This document shows positions 57,572 through 64,000 of a stretch of 64,000 bases of DNA, in pieces. The position numbers and the translations under genes are program-made. The stretch covers positions 3,879,452 to 3,943,451 of the forward strand of contig NZ_LJYW01000001.1 of NCBI RefSeq assembly GCF_001305515.1, in the 5' to 3' direction. The notes beneath the pieces are model-generated. The model saw nothing but the letters and a program-made list of their open reading frames with translations. It ran no database searches and was not told the DNA's origin. The first letter of the stretch is position 1. Each line of letters starts with the position of its first letter. The stretch comes from Prosthecodimorpha hirschii. Its GTDB lineage: Bacteria > Pseudomonadota > Alphaproteobacteria > Rhizobiales > Ancalomicrobiaceae.

Positions 57572-58231
57572 ATGGCGAAAGATGCCCCGGATTGCCAGCC
57601 GGAAAGCCTGGAAACGCCGATCATGCCGGTCCCCGCCGCCAAGCCCTACCATGCGCCGCAGACGCCGTCCGACTGGGCGGCCCGTTTCCTGCCGGCAGTC
57701 CGGCCAGGCGGAACGGTGCTCGACCTCGCCTGCGGGACCGGCCGGCACGTCCATCTGGCGCGCAGCCTCGGCCTCGCCGTGGTGGCGGTCGATCGCGATC
57801 CGACCGGTCTGGCGGCCTTCGCCGACGACGGCGATGTCGAAACCGTGATCGCCGACATCGAGGCCGGTCCCTGGCCGCTCGGTGGCCGGCGCTTCGATGG
57901 CGTTCTGGTCACCAACTATCTCTGGCGGCCGCTGTTTCCGGCGATCGTGGGGGCCGTCGCGGCGGACGGAATCCTGATCTACGAGACCTTCGCCCGCGGC
58001 CAGGAGCGGCACGGACGCCCGCAGCGGACGGACTTCCACCTGCAACCGAACGAATTGCTGGCCCCGGCCCTCGCCGCCGGGCTGGTCGTGATCGCCTACG
58101 AGCAGGGCGAGCTGGCCGGCCGTTTCTGTTCCGGCGGTGGCGCCAAGATCGTGCAGCGGATTGCAGCCGTCGGACCCGATCATCCGGCCGCCCTGGCCAC
58201 GCCCGTCGCTCTCGTGCCAAATCGCGATTGA
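57572..58231 (+). CDS. Class I SAM-dependent methyltransferase, TehB-like
   Basis: A protein of 219 residues with a Rossmann methyltransferase fold. Motif I is TVLDLACGTGRHVHLARSLG, then VVAVDRDPTGLAAF and FDGVLVTNYLWRPLFPAIVG; GGILIYETFA-like sequence follows (GILIYETFARGQERHGRPQR). This resembles TehB/YdhQ-type methyltransferases of unknown target. ATG 57572 and ATG 57623 are both possible; the latter has GGAAA upstream and removes 17 residues. Divergent from dapF. Confidence 0.82.
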   Translation: MAKDAPDCQPESLETPIMPVPAAKPYHAPQTPSDWAARFLPAVRPGGTVLDLACGTGRHVHLARSLGLAVVAVDRDPTGLAAFADDGDVETVIADIEAGPWPLGGRRFDGVLVTNYLWRPLFPAIVGAVAADGILIYETFARGQERHGRPQRTDFHLQPNELLAPALAAGLVVIAYEQGELAGRFCSGGGAKIVQRIAAVGPDHPAALATPVALVPNRD

Positions 58232-58342
58232 CGCAGGGACGTGCCGCGGCCTCTGAGTGGGGCGCGCAGCCGCCGTCTTCGAATCGTCCACGATCCGGTT
58301 TAGGCTCAAGGATCGGGAGCGAGCTGCCCGAGGGAGATGATC

Positions 58343-59062
58343 ATGGTTCGTCCGTTCCGCGCCGTATCGGCTGTCGCCGTGGCGATCGTGCTGTCCGTCG
58401 GCGGTTCGGCCGTCGCACAAACGACGACGGATGCGCCACCTCCTGCCGGGCAATCCACGCCGGCGCCGGTGACGCCCGCGCCCGGCACGCCGGTTCCGGG
58501 CGCTCCGGCTCCCGGTACTCCATCGGCCGCAACGCCGGAAGCCGGCAAGGAAATGCAGTCGCCGGCCGATCTCGGCAAGGCCGGCGGCCATGGCGACGTG
58601 ACCCTGGCGCCGCCCGAAGCCGTGACGCTGACGGCCCGGCCGGTGCTGTTCGTCACCGGCAAGGCGACCTGGGACGATGCGGAGGAGGGCATCGGAAACG
58701 CCGTCAACGCCATCTTCGCCGCCATCGCCAAGGGCAACCTGAAGGCCGCCGGGTCGGCCATGATCGAGTATCTCGATTCCGGCGACGAGGAGTTCCAGTT
58801 CAAGGCCATGGTGCCGATCGAGGCCGCACCCGCCAAGGCGCCCGGCAAGGACGTGAAGGTCGGCCAGAGCCCGGCCGGCCCGGCGCTGAAATTCGTCCAC
58901 CAGGGCGCCTTCGAGGATCTCGAGGAGGTCTACAACCGCATCGACGACTTCCTGGTCGCCAAGAGCCTGAGCATGAAGAAGGTCTACGAGGAATACGTGA
59001 CCGACCCGACCGTCACGGCGCCCGAGAAGATGATCACCAACATCTACGTGGTCACCGAATAG
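58343..59062 (+). CDS. Exported protein with GyrI-like (effector-binding) domain
   Basis: A protein of 239 residues. The signal peptide is RAVSAVAVAIVLSVGGSAVAQ. A Pro/Ala/Gly/Thr-rich linker of about 45 residues follows (28-72), then a domain of about 150 residues with PVLFVTGKATWDDAEEGIGN, AIFAAIAKGNLKAAGSAMIE, DEEFQFKAMVPIEAAP and ALKFVHQGAFEDLEEVYNRI. This fits the GyrI-like/AraC effector-binding domain, which binds small amphiphilic molecules; here it is exported, which is unusual. ATG 58343 has GAGGGAG upstream. A 36-base tandem repeat starts 23 bases after the stop. Confidence 0.75.
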   Translation: MVRPFRAVSAVAVAIVLSVGGSAVAQTTTDAPPPAGQSTPAPVTPAPGTPVPGAPAPGTPSAATPEAGKEMQSPADLGKAGGHGDVTLAPPEAVTLTARPVLFVTGKATWDDAEEGIGNAVNAIFAAIAKGNLKAAGSAMIEYLDSGDEEFQFKAMVPIEAAPAKAPGKDVKVGQSPAGPALKFVHQGAFEDLEEVYNRIDDFLVAKSLSMKKVYEEYVTDPTVTAPEKMITNIYVVTE

Positions 59063-59085
59063 GCCCGCCGTCGATCGTCGCGGAG

Positions 59086-59157
59086 CCCGCGTTTGGCACG
59101 GAGCGGTCGATCGACCAGGAACCCGCGTTTGGCGCAGAGCCGTCGATCGGCCCGGAA
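59086..59157. repeat. 36-base direct repeat, two copies plus flanking partial units
   Basis: Copies at 59086-59121 and 59122-59157 begin CCCGCGTTTGGC and share GTCGATCG; the start of a further partial copy (CCGTCGATC) follows and another lies before (CCGTCGATCG at 59067-59076). The unit is a multiple of three and is open as EPAFG..SI in one frame, but no gene runs through it. Confidence 0.6.
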
Positions 59158-59349
59158 CCGTCGATCCTCCCGCACCGGTTTCGGCCTTCGTCCCGTCGGC
59201 AGGGCCCCGCCGGTTTCCCGTATCGGTCCCTCGTATCCGCCTCCCGCGCCGGCCTGCCGCAAAGGCACTGCCGGGCGCCGTCCGAGGCCGGTCGTTCCGA
59301 CAGTTCCCCTGCCGTCATGCACAGCCGCGCCGCACCGTCGTTTCCAGCC

Positions 59350-59378
59350 TTGCCAGCCGCGCGCTTTGCGTCTATCTA
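59350..59378 (+). promoter_or_regulatory. Promoter of tRNA-Thr
   Basis: TTGCCA at 59350-59355, a 17-base spacer and TATCTA at 59373-59378 form a good sigma-70 promoter ending 12 bases before the tRNA. Confidence 0.55.
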
Positions 59379-59390
59379 GCCGCACCGGTC

Positions 59391-59466
59391 GCCGCAGTAG
59401 CTCAGCTGGTAGAGCACGTCATTCGTAATGATGGGGTCGGGGGTTCGAGTCCCTTCTGCGGCACCA
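59391..59466 (+). tRNA. tRNA-Thr (anticodon CGU)
   Basis: A complete 76-base cloverleaf with encoded CCA. Acceptor arms GCCGCAG and CTGCGGC pair fully; the D arm is GCTCAGCTGGTAGAGC; the anticodon arm CGTCA-TTCGTAA-TGATG gives the anticodon CGT (DNA); the T arm carries TTCGAGT. CGU reads ACG, a frequent threonine codon in this GC-rich genome. tRNA genes are common integration sites, but no integrase or attachment repeat is seen around it. Confidence 0.95.
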
Positions 59467-59659
59467 GTTTTCCCTTTCCGGCACGACGATAGTGATGATG
59501 GTCCGGATCGATCATGGGGCTCACCCAGATCGATGGAGCGTCGAGCCGTGCGGGAACCACCGGTTTCCGGCGTCTGACATCCCTCCGTAGAAAAACGTTC
59601 ACGCAGGCTTCAGGCAGGTTTCGCGATTGTTGCGCCCAACGCAACATTGAGGGGCCGTC

Positions 59660-61348
59660 ATGACCCGCGCCGCCGTCACGCTTCTTCTGCCCGCCCTGCT
59701 CTCCGCCGCCCCGGTGTCGATCGCAACGACGCCCGTCGCGGCCCAGGCGCAGGGGACCGAAACCATGCTGATCCTCGACGCGTCCGGCTCGATGTGGGGG
59801 CTGGTCGACGGTCGGACCAAGATCGCCGGCGCGCGGACCGCGGTCGGCACCATCCTCGGCCAGTTCAAGCCCGGCGACCGGGTCGGCCTGATGGTCTACG
59901 GCCATCGCAGCAAGGGCGAATGCAGCGACATCGAGACGGTCGTGCCGCTGTCGCCGTTCGACCCCGATCGGATCCGCGCGGCGGTCGCCGGCGTCGAGCC
60001 GAAGGGCCGCACCCCGATCGCCGATAGCCTGCGTCAGGCCGCGGCCGCGCTGAAGGGCGGCGAGGCGCGCGCCAACGTCATTCTGGTCTCCGACGGCATC
60101 GAGACCTGCAACGCCGACCCCTGCGCGGTCGCGGCCGAACTGAAGCGCGCCGATGTCGGGCTGGTCGCCCATGTCATCGGCTTCGATGTGGCCGACCCGG
60201 TCGCCAAGCGGCAGCTCGCCTGCATCGCAGGAGCGACCGGCGGGGTCTATCTCGACGCCGCCAATGCCGACGGGCTTGCGAGCGCCCTGACCCGCGCCGT
60301 CGCGGCGGCCCGCGCGCCGGCCGTCGCCCCGAAGCCGGCACCGGCCGCCCAGGCCGAACCCGATCCGCTGGCGGCCAACAACCTGCGCGCCATCGCCCGC
60401 CTCGCGGCCGGGTCCGACCCGGTCACCGATTCGGGGCTGGCCTGGGCGCTGCATGCCAAATCCGGCGCCGAGGCCGGTGCCTGGCTGTCGACCGACTACG
60501 GCGCGCGGCTGGCGCGCGGCCAGGAGCCGGGCAACTATGTGCTGCGCGTCACGCTCGGGAACGTCACCCGCGACCTGCCGGTGACCGTCCGGCGCGACGG
60601 CATCACCAGCGTCGATGTCGTGCTCGATGCCGGCACCGTCACCAGCGAGGGCCGCATCGTCGGCTCCGGCGCCAAGGCCGAAGGCGTCGCCTGGGAGGTG
60701 CGCGATTCGGCCGGCCAGTGGATCGCCACCCAATATGATGCCGTGCCGCGCTTCGTGCTGCCGGCCGGCGCCTACGAGATGACGCTGACCAAGGGGTCGG
60801 CATCGGCCAAGAAGGCCTTCGCGCTGGCCGCCGGCGACAGCATCAATCTCGGGCTCGCTCTCGATTCCAGCCGCCTGACGGTCGATGCCGTCTTCGCCGC
60901 CGACGAACCGGTCGAGACCGGTCTGGTGGTCGAGGTGCGCGAGCCGCGTCGGGATGCGACGACGCCCGGCCGCTGGATTGCGACCCAGTACGACACCCTG
61001 TCGGCCTTCGACCTGCCGTCCGGTACCTACGAGGTCATCGCCCGGGCGGGCCTTGCCGAGAAGAGCCGCATCGTCGAGATCGGCGCCGGCGAGCCGATCA
61101 AGGTGACCTTCGACCTGCAGGCGGGCTTCGCGGCGCTGACCGCCTCCGGCGCCTCCAAGATCGAGATCGCGGCCGCCCGCAAGTCGATCTCCGGCCAGCG
61201 CAAGCTGCTCGACACGGCGTTCGGCGAGACCTTCGAGAAGGCCATGCCGGCCGGCGACTATGTGGCGATCGTGACTCGCGGCACGAATACGAGCGAGGTT
61301 CGCTTCACCGTCAGCGCCGGCGAACGGACCGAGCAGTCGCTCGACTGA
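59660..61348 (+). CDS. Exported von Willebrand factor A protein with C-terminal repeats
   Basis: A protein of 562 residues. A signal peptide ends near residue 30 (ATTPVAAQA). The VWA domain (about 33-205) has a complete MIDAS: LILDASGSMWG (Asp40, Ser42, Ser44), GRTPIADSL (Thr118) and ILVSDGIETC (Asp145), so it should bind a divalent metal and a ligand. After a Pro/Ala linker (215-240) come about four similar beta-sandwich-like repeats of roughly 80 residues; two carry the identical WIATQYD (354 and 439) followed by LPAGAYEMTL or LPSGTYEVIA. Cysteines near 88, 150, 155 and 188 may form disulphides. A 15-base duplication covers the stop codon. The partner is unknown; the next gene, a DUF4139 protein, is also exported. 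Confidence 0.82.
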   Translation: MTRAAVTLLLPALLSAAPVSIATTPVAAQAQGTETMLILDASGSMWGLVDGRTKIAGARTAVGTILGQFKPGDRVGLMVYGHRSKGECSDIETVVPLSPFDPDRIRAAVAGVEPKGRTPIADSLRQAAAALKGGEARANVILVSDGIETCNADPCAVAAELKRADVGLVAHVIGFDVADPVAKRQLACIAGATGGVYLDAANADGLASALTRAVAAARAPAVAPKPAPAAQAEPDPLAANNLRAIARLAAGSDPVTDSGLAWALHAKSGAEAGAWLSTDYGARLARGQEPGNYVLRVTLGNVTRDLPVTVRRDGITSVDVVLDAGTVTSEGRIVGSGAKAEGVAWEVRDSAGQWIATQYDAVPRFVLPAGAYEMTLTKGSASAKKAFALAAGDSINLGLALDSSRLTVDAVFAADEPVETGLVVEVREPRRDATTPGRWIATQYDTLSAFDLPSGTYEVIARAGLAEKSRIVEIGAGEPIKVTFDLQAGFAALTASGASKIEIAAARKSISGQRKLLDTAFGETFEKAMPAGDYVAIVTRGTNTSEVRFTVSAGERTEQSLD

Positions 61349-61373
61349 TCCCGCGCCCACTGATCCCGCGCCC
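61344..61373. repeat. 15-base direct repeat at the stop codon of the VWA gene
   Basis: ACTGATCCCGCGCCC occurs at 61344-61358 and directly again at 61359-61373. The first copy contains the TGA stop. It parallels the repeat at the omp19 stop codon. Confidence 0.65.
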
Positions 61374-61562
61374 ACCCGGCGCCATTCGACGGCGGCCGTC
61401 CCTCGGCCGCCGTCTGCGATTTGCCCGCCCGGTATCGGTCGTCCGGGTGTCGGTCATCCGGGGGGCGGCTGCCGCGCTTCCGCTGGCCCGCCGCCACGGT
61501 TCCGGCGCGATCCTCCCGTGAGATCGCCCTCGGGCGTGCGGAATGCAACGAGGGAGAACCCC

Positions 61563-63614
61563 ATGTCGAAAGCGCTGGTCTCGAGCCTGGTTGGTCTGAT
61601 CGCCGCCGGGCCGGCCGTGGCGGCGGAATTCCGGCCCGAAACCATCAAGCTGTCTTCCGGCGGTCTGGCCGAGATCGCCGGAACGGTCCCGGTCGCGGGC
61701 CGGACCGTGATCGAGTTCGACGCCCCCCTGGCCCAGGTCGACGACATCCTGAAGAGCCTCGTGGTGCAGGGGCGCGACCTGCGCATCCTGTCGGTCGATC
61801 TGCCCGGCCGCGAACGGCTCGGCGATACCTTCGCGGGCATGCCGCTGAAACCGGCCGACCTCGAAAGTTCCGTGACGCTGCTGGCGGCGCTGAAGGGCGT
61901 GCGCGTCGAGATCCGGCGCAGCGATCGCAACCTGGCCGGCCTGGTGATCGGGGTCGAGGCGGTCGACGGCGGCCAGGCGCAGGGGCGCCGCGCCCGGCTG
62001 GCGCTGGCGACCGACGACGATGCCATCGAGCACGTCGAGATCGACGAGGCGACCCGGGTGACGATCGCCGACGACCGGATGCGCGGCGCGCTGAAGGCCG
62101 CGCTGAAGGCGGTTGCCGCCGACCGGGCCGCCGACAAGCGGCGCATCGCCGTCACCGTCGAGGCGCCGGCCGAGACGCGCGCCCTGGTCACCTATGTGGT
62201 CGCCGCACCGGTCTGGAAGCCGACCTGGCGCGTCGTGCTGCCGGCCGGACAGGCGAGTGCGCGGTTCCAGGGCTGGGCGGTCTTGGAGAACCGGACCGGG
62301 CTCGACTGGAAGGGCGTCGGGCTGACCCTCTCGTCCGGCACGCCCGTGGCCTTGCGCCAGAATCTCTACGAAAGCGTCAGCGTGCCGCGGCCGGAAAGCC
62401 CGCTCCGCGTCGGCCAGCGGCTCCGCCCCGACATGGATCGCGGCGTCGTCGCGCCACGCCCGGTCGCGCCGCCGTCTCCGCTTGCCGGCGGCGTCATGGC
62501 CAAGAAGCCGGCCGCCTTTGCCGGCCGGGCCGAGATGGATGCCCGTCCGGCCCTGGCCCTGGCGGCACCCGCGCCCGCCTCGATGGACTTCGCCGAGCCG
62601 CCCCCGGTCGCCGGCGGCGTCGATGTGGCGGCGGTCGAGACCCTCGCGGCAGCCACCTTCGCCTTGCCGGGGCCGGTCGATCTGGCCGTCGGCCGCTCGC
62701 TGACGCTGCCCTTCTTCGACGGCGCCGCGACGGCGACGCGGGTTTCCGTCTTCCAGGCCAGCGTCAACGACCGGCACCCGATCGCCGCCGTGCGCATCAA
62801 GAACGACAGCGCGGTCACGCTGCCCGGCGGCATCGTCACCGTCTACGAGGGGGCCGAGGCGACCCGGTCCGGGGTCGGCTTCGTCGGCGATGCGGAATTC
62901 GCCGGCGCGGCGCCCGGCGAGGAGCGCACCATGGCCTATGCGCTCGATGCGAAGATCGGCGTCGCCAGTGACGTGAAGGACAGCCGGGCGATGAAGACCG
63001 TGAAGGTCGAGAACGGCGTGCTGATCGTCGAGTATGGCCGTCAGAAGCGGACGGTCTATGCCCTGACCGGCGATCCGTCCGGCCCGCGCAGCCTGTCGAT
63101 CGAGCATGTCGCCAATCCCGGTTGGACCGTGACGACCGACGGCAATCTGGTCGGCCGCGACGGGCGCCGCGCGCGCATCGGCGCCGATCTCGGGGCGGGC
63201 GAGAGCCGCAGCGTGACCGTGACCGAGACCATCGTCGACCGGGAGCGCTGGTCCATCCTGGAGACGCCCGACGCGGTCGTCGCCGAGGTGGTCTCAAGCG
63301 GGGACCGGATCGAGCCGGCCTTGCGCGAGCCGCTGCGCCGCATCGCCCAGGTCCGCCGCGACACGGCCGAGTTCGAGCGCACGATCGAGCGCGTCGACGA
63401 GGCGATCGGGCGGATCCGGGAGGACCAGGAGCGGGTGCGCGGCAATCTCGCGGCGGTCGACCGCAATGGCGAGCTCGCCCGCACCTATCAGGACCGGCTG
63501 AAGCGCCAGGAGGCCGAGATGAGCCGGCTCGAAAAGGAGCGCGATGCGGCCCAGTCCGGCTTGCAGGCCCTGCGCCAGGACCTCGCCCGGCTGGTCCGCC
63601 AGCTCGGCGGCTGA
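61563..63614 (+). CDS. Exported DUF4139 protein
   Basis: A protein of 683 residues with a signal peptide (ALVSSLVGLIAAGPAVAAEF). An N-terminal DUF4140-like part (IEFDAPLAQVDDILKSLVVQG) is followed by the DUF4139 region: AAPVWKPTWRVVLPAGQ, QGWAVLENRTGLDWKGVGLT and LSSGTPVALRQNLYESV, then a Pro/Ala-rich insert near 285-345, and the second half with ATRVSVFQASVNDRHPIAAV and LPGGIVTVYEG. The last 90 residues form a coiled coil (VRRDTAEFERTIERVDEAIG onward). Function of the family is unknown; exported beta-sandwich and coiled coil suggest an envelope role. GAGGGAGAA stands before the ATG. It follows the VWA gene in the same direction. Confidence 0.85.
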   Translation: MSKALVSSLVGLIAAGPAVAAEFRPETIKLSSGGLAEIAGTVPVAGRTVIEFDAPLAQVDDILKSLVVQGRDLRILSVDLPGRERLGDTFAGMPLKPADLESSVTLLAALKGVRVEIRRSDRNLAGLVIGVEAVDGGQAQGRRARLALATDDDAIEHVEIDEATRVTIADDRMRGALKAALKAVAADRAADKRRIAVTVEAPAETRALVTYVVAAPVWKPTWRVVLPAGQASARFQGWAVLENRTGLDWKGVGLTLSSGTPVALRQNLYESVSVPRPESPLRVGQRLRPDMDRGVVAPRPVAPPSPLAGGVMAKKPAAFAGRAEMDARPALALAAPAPASMDFAEPPPVAGGVDVAAVETLAAATFALPGPVDLAVGRSLTLPFFDGAATATRVSVFQASVNDRHPIAAVRIKNDSAVTLPGGIVTVYEGAEATRSGVGFVGDAEFAGAAPGEERTMAYALDAKIGVASDVKDSRAMKTVKVENGVLIVEYGRQKRTVYALTGDPSGPRSLSIEHVANPGWTVTTDGNLVGRDGRRARIGADLGAGESRSVTVTETIVDRERWSILETPDAVVAEVVSSGDRIEPALREPLRRIAQVRRDTAEFERTIERVDEAIGRIREDQERVRGNLAAVDRNGELARTYQDRLKRQEAEMSRLEKERDAAQSGLQALRQDLARLVRQLGG

Positions 63615-63695
63615 TCCACAGCCGGCTTTCCGGCGGATTGCCTCGGGTTTTGCCATGTCCATCGCGATGCAGCGAATTTTTTCAAAAAAAGGGGC

Positions 63696-63724
63696 TTGCG
63701 TGGGTCCGGGGCTTCGCATAGATA
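63696..63724 (+). promoter_or_regulatory. Ribosomal RNA operon promoter
   Basis: TTGCGT at 63696-63701, a 17-base spacer and TAGATA at 63719-63724, preceded by an AT-rich element (TTTTTTCAAAAAAA at 63678-63690) that resembles an UP element. Position directly before an rRNA leader supports the call. Confidence 0.75.
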
Positions 63725-63730
63725 ACCGCC

Positions 63731-64000
63731 ACCGACGCGGGGCGCACCACTGAGCGCTGCCCTGGTTCTCCTCTGAAGGTGAAACGATCGGCTCCGAGAA
63801 AGACGGAGTGGATCGGTTGCCTCCAAGTCTCGGATGAGACTACCGAAGAGATGTCGGTGTATCCCGCGACGACGTTCGCCGGATCGTCTTAAGCCAGAAC
63901 TCGTTTCTGGCAACGACTGAGCCTTGTGTGCTTTAGTCGTGTTCATTGACAAGATGGATCGAAGAAAGAGAAACGTGGACGGCGTGGTCCTTGCGGGGAT
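63731..64000 (+). ncRNA. Leader of a 16S rRNA operon, 16S gene beyond the edge
   Basis: The sequence up to the edge has the features of an alphaproteobacterial rrn leader: a hairpin GCCAGAA/TTCTGGC at 63893-63911, a second stem ACGACT/AGTCGT at 63913-63940, a boxA-like element TGTTCATTGACAA at 63940-63952, and GAAGAAAGAGAAACGTGG near 63961, a string I know from just before 16S rRNA in this group. The usual 16S start (AGAGTTTGATC) is not reached, so the mature 16S lies outside. BoxA and the hairpins would load the antitermination complex. Confidence 0.75.

Larger units (their letters stand above)
59063..59390. other. Gene-free region before the tRNA gene
   Basis: About 330 bases without a supported gene. 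It holds the 36-base repeat at 59086-59157 and, at its end, the tRNA promoter at 59350-59378. The rest shows nothing recognisable. Confidence 0.5.

Noticed and set aside
59391..59466. tRNA gene as a site of an integrated element
   Set aside because: No integrase, no copy of the tRNA 3' end and no phage or plasmid genes are near; flanking genes look chromosomal.

Overview
The window looks like chromosomal DNA of a high-GC alphaproteobacterium, most likely of the order Hyphomicrobiales (Rhizobiales). The grounds are the very high GC, an Omp19-type lipoprotein, an IalB-family protein, DUF2794, a mesaconyl-CoA hydratase of the ethylmalonyl-CoA pathway, an sdhC-D-A-B order, the acnA/ccmAB/ftsY/mtaB/dapF neighbourhood, and a 16S rRNA leader of alphaproteobacterial type at the right edge. 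No genus can be named from what is visible. No prophage, transposase, integrase or CRISPR array was seen. The window is mostly core or near-core metabolism with a few poorly characterised genes.

Layout. 1-4 kb: the first codons of a leftward gene behind a strong sigma-70 promoter, then a self-contained phosphorelay (hybrid histidine kinase, OmpR-type regulator, Hpt protein). 4-8 kb: a type I secretion ABC/HlyD pair. 8-14 kb: an exported ankyrin protein coupled to a GH3 beta-glucosidase, a quinone-oxidoreductase-like enzyme, an M19 dipeptidase and an ECF sigma factor. 14-18 kb: IalB-like protein, rlmN and three small membrane proteins. 18-22 kb: a coupled FAD-oxidoreductase / pyridoxal kinase / DUF429 trio, then mcd. 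22-25 kb: an unknown membrane protein in AT-richer DNA, and a DinB-like protein. 25-29 kb: the succinate dehydrogenase operon with a DUF3052 gene between sdhA and sdhB, closed by a clear terminator. 29-32 kb: two related GNAT genes and an omp19-like lipoprotein gene whose stop-codon region has been amplified into a 32-bp tandem repeat. 32-37 kb: AhpD-like protein, a fucosyltransferase-like protein, DUF1232, thpR, leuD, LysE and RidA proteins. 37-44 kb: an M20 hydrolase with a complete dipeptide-type ABC importer. 44-50 kb: a second GH3 enzyme, TerB-like, glutamine amidotransferase, DUF2794 and DUF1223 genes. 50-58 kb: acnA, ccmAB, ftsY-mtaB-dapF and a methyltransferase. 58-64 kb: an exported GyrI-like protein, tRNA-Thr(CGU), an exported VWA protein, a DUF4139 protein, and the promoter and leader of an rrn operon whose 16S gene lies beyond the window.

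How the genes work together. SDH and aconitase serve the TCA cycle. Mcd points to C2-unit assimilation by the ethylmalonyl-CoA route. The M20 enzyme and Dpp-type importer probably take up and split a peptide or acylated amino acid. The two GH3 enzymes are probably exported beta-glycosidases. The most unusual material is the omp19 tail repeat, the membrane protein at 22.2-23.7 kb with an internal duplication, the exported VWA and DUF4139 genes, DUF3052 inside sdh, and ccmAB without ccmC. Short direct duplications at gene starts or stops recur (5.9, 16.3, 31.6, 59.1 and 61.3 kb).
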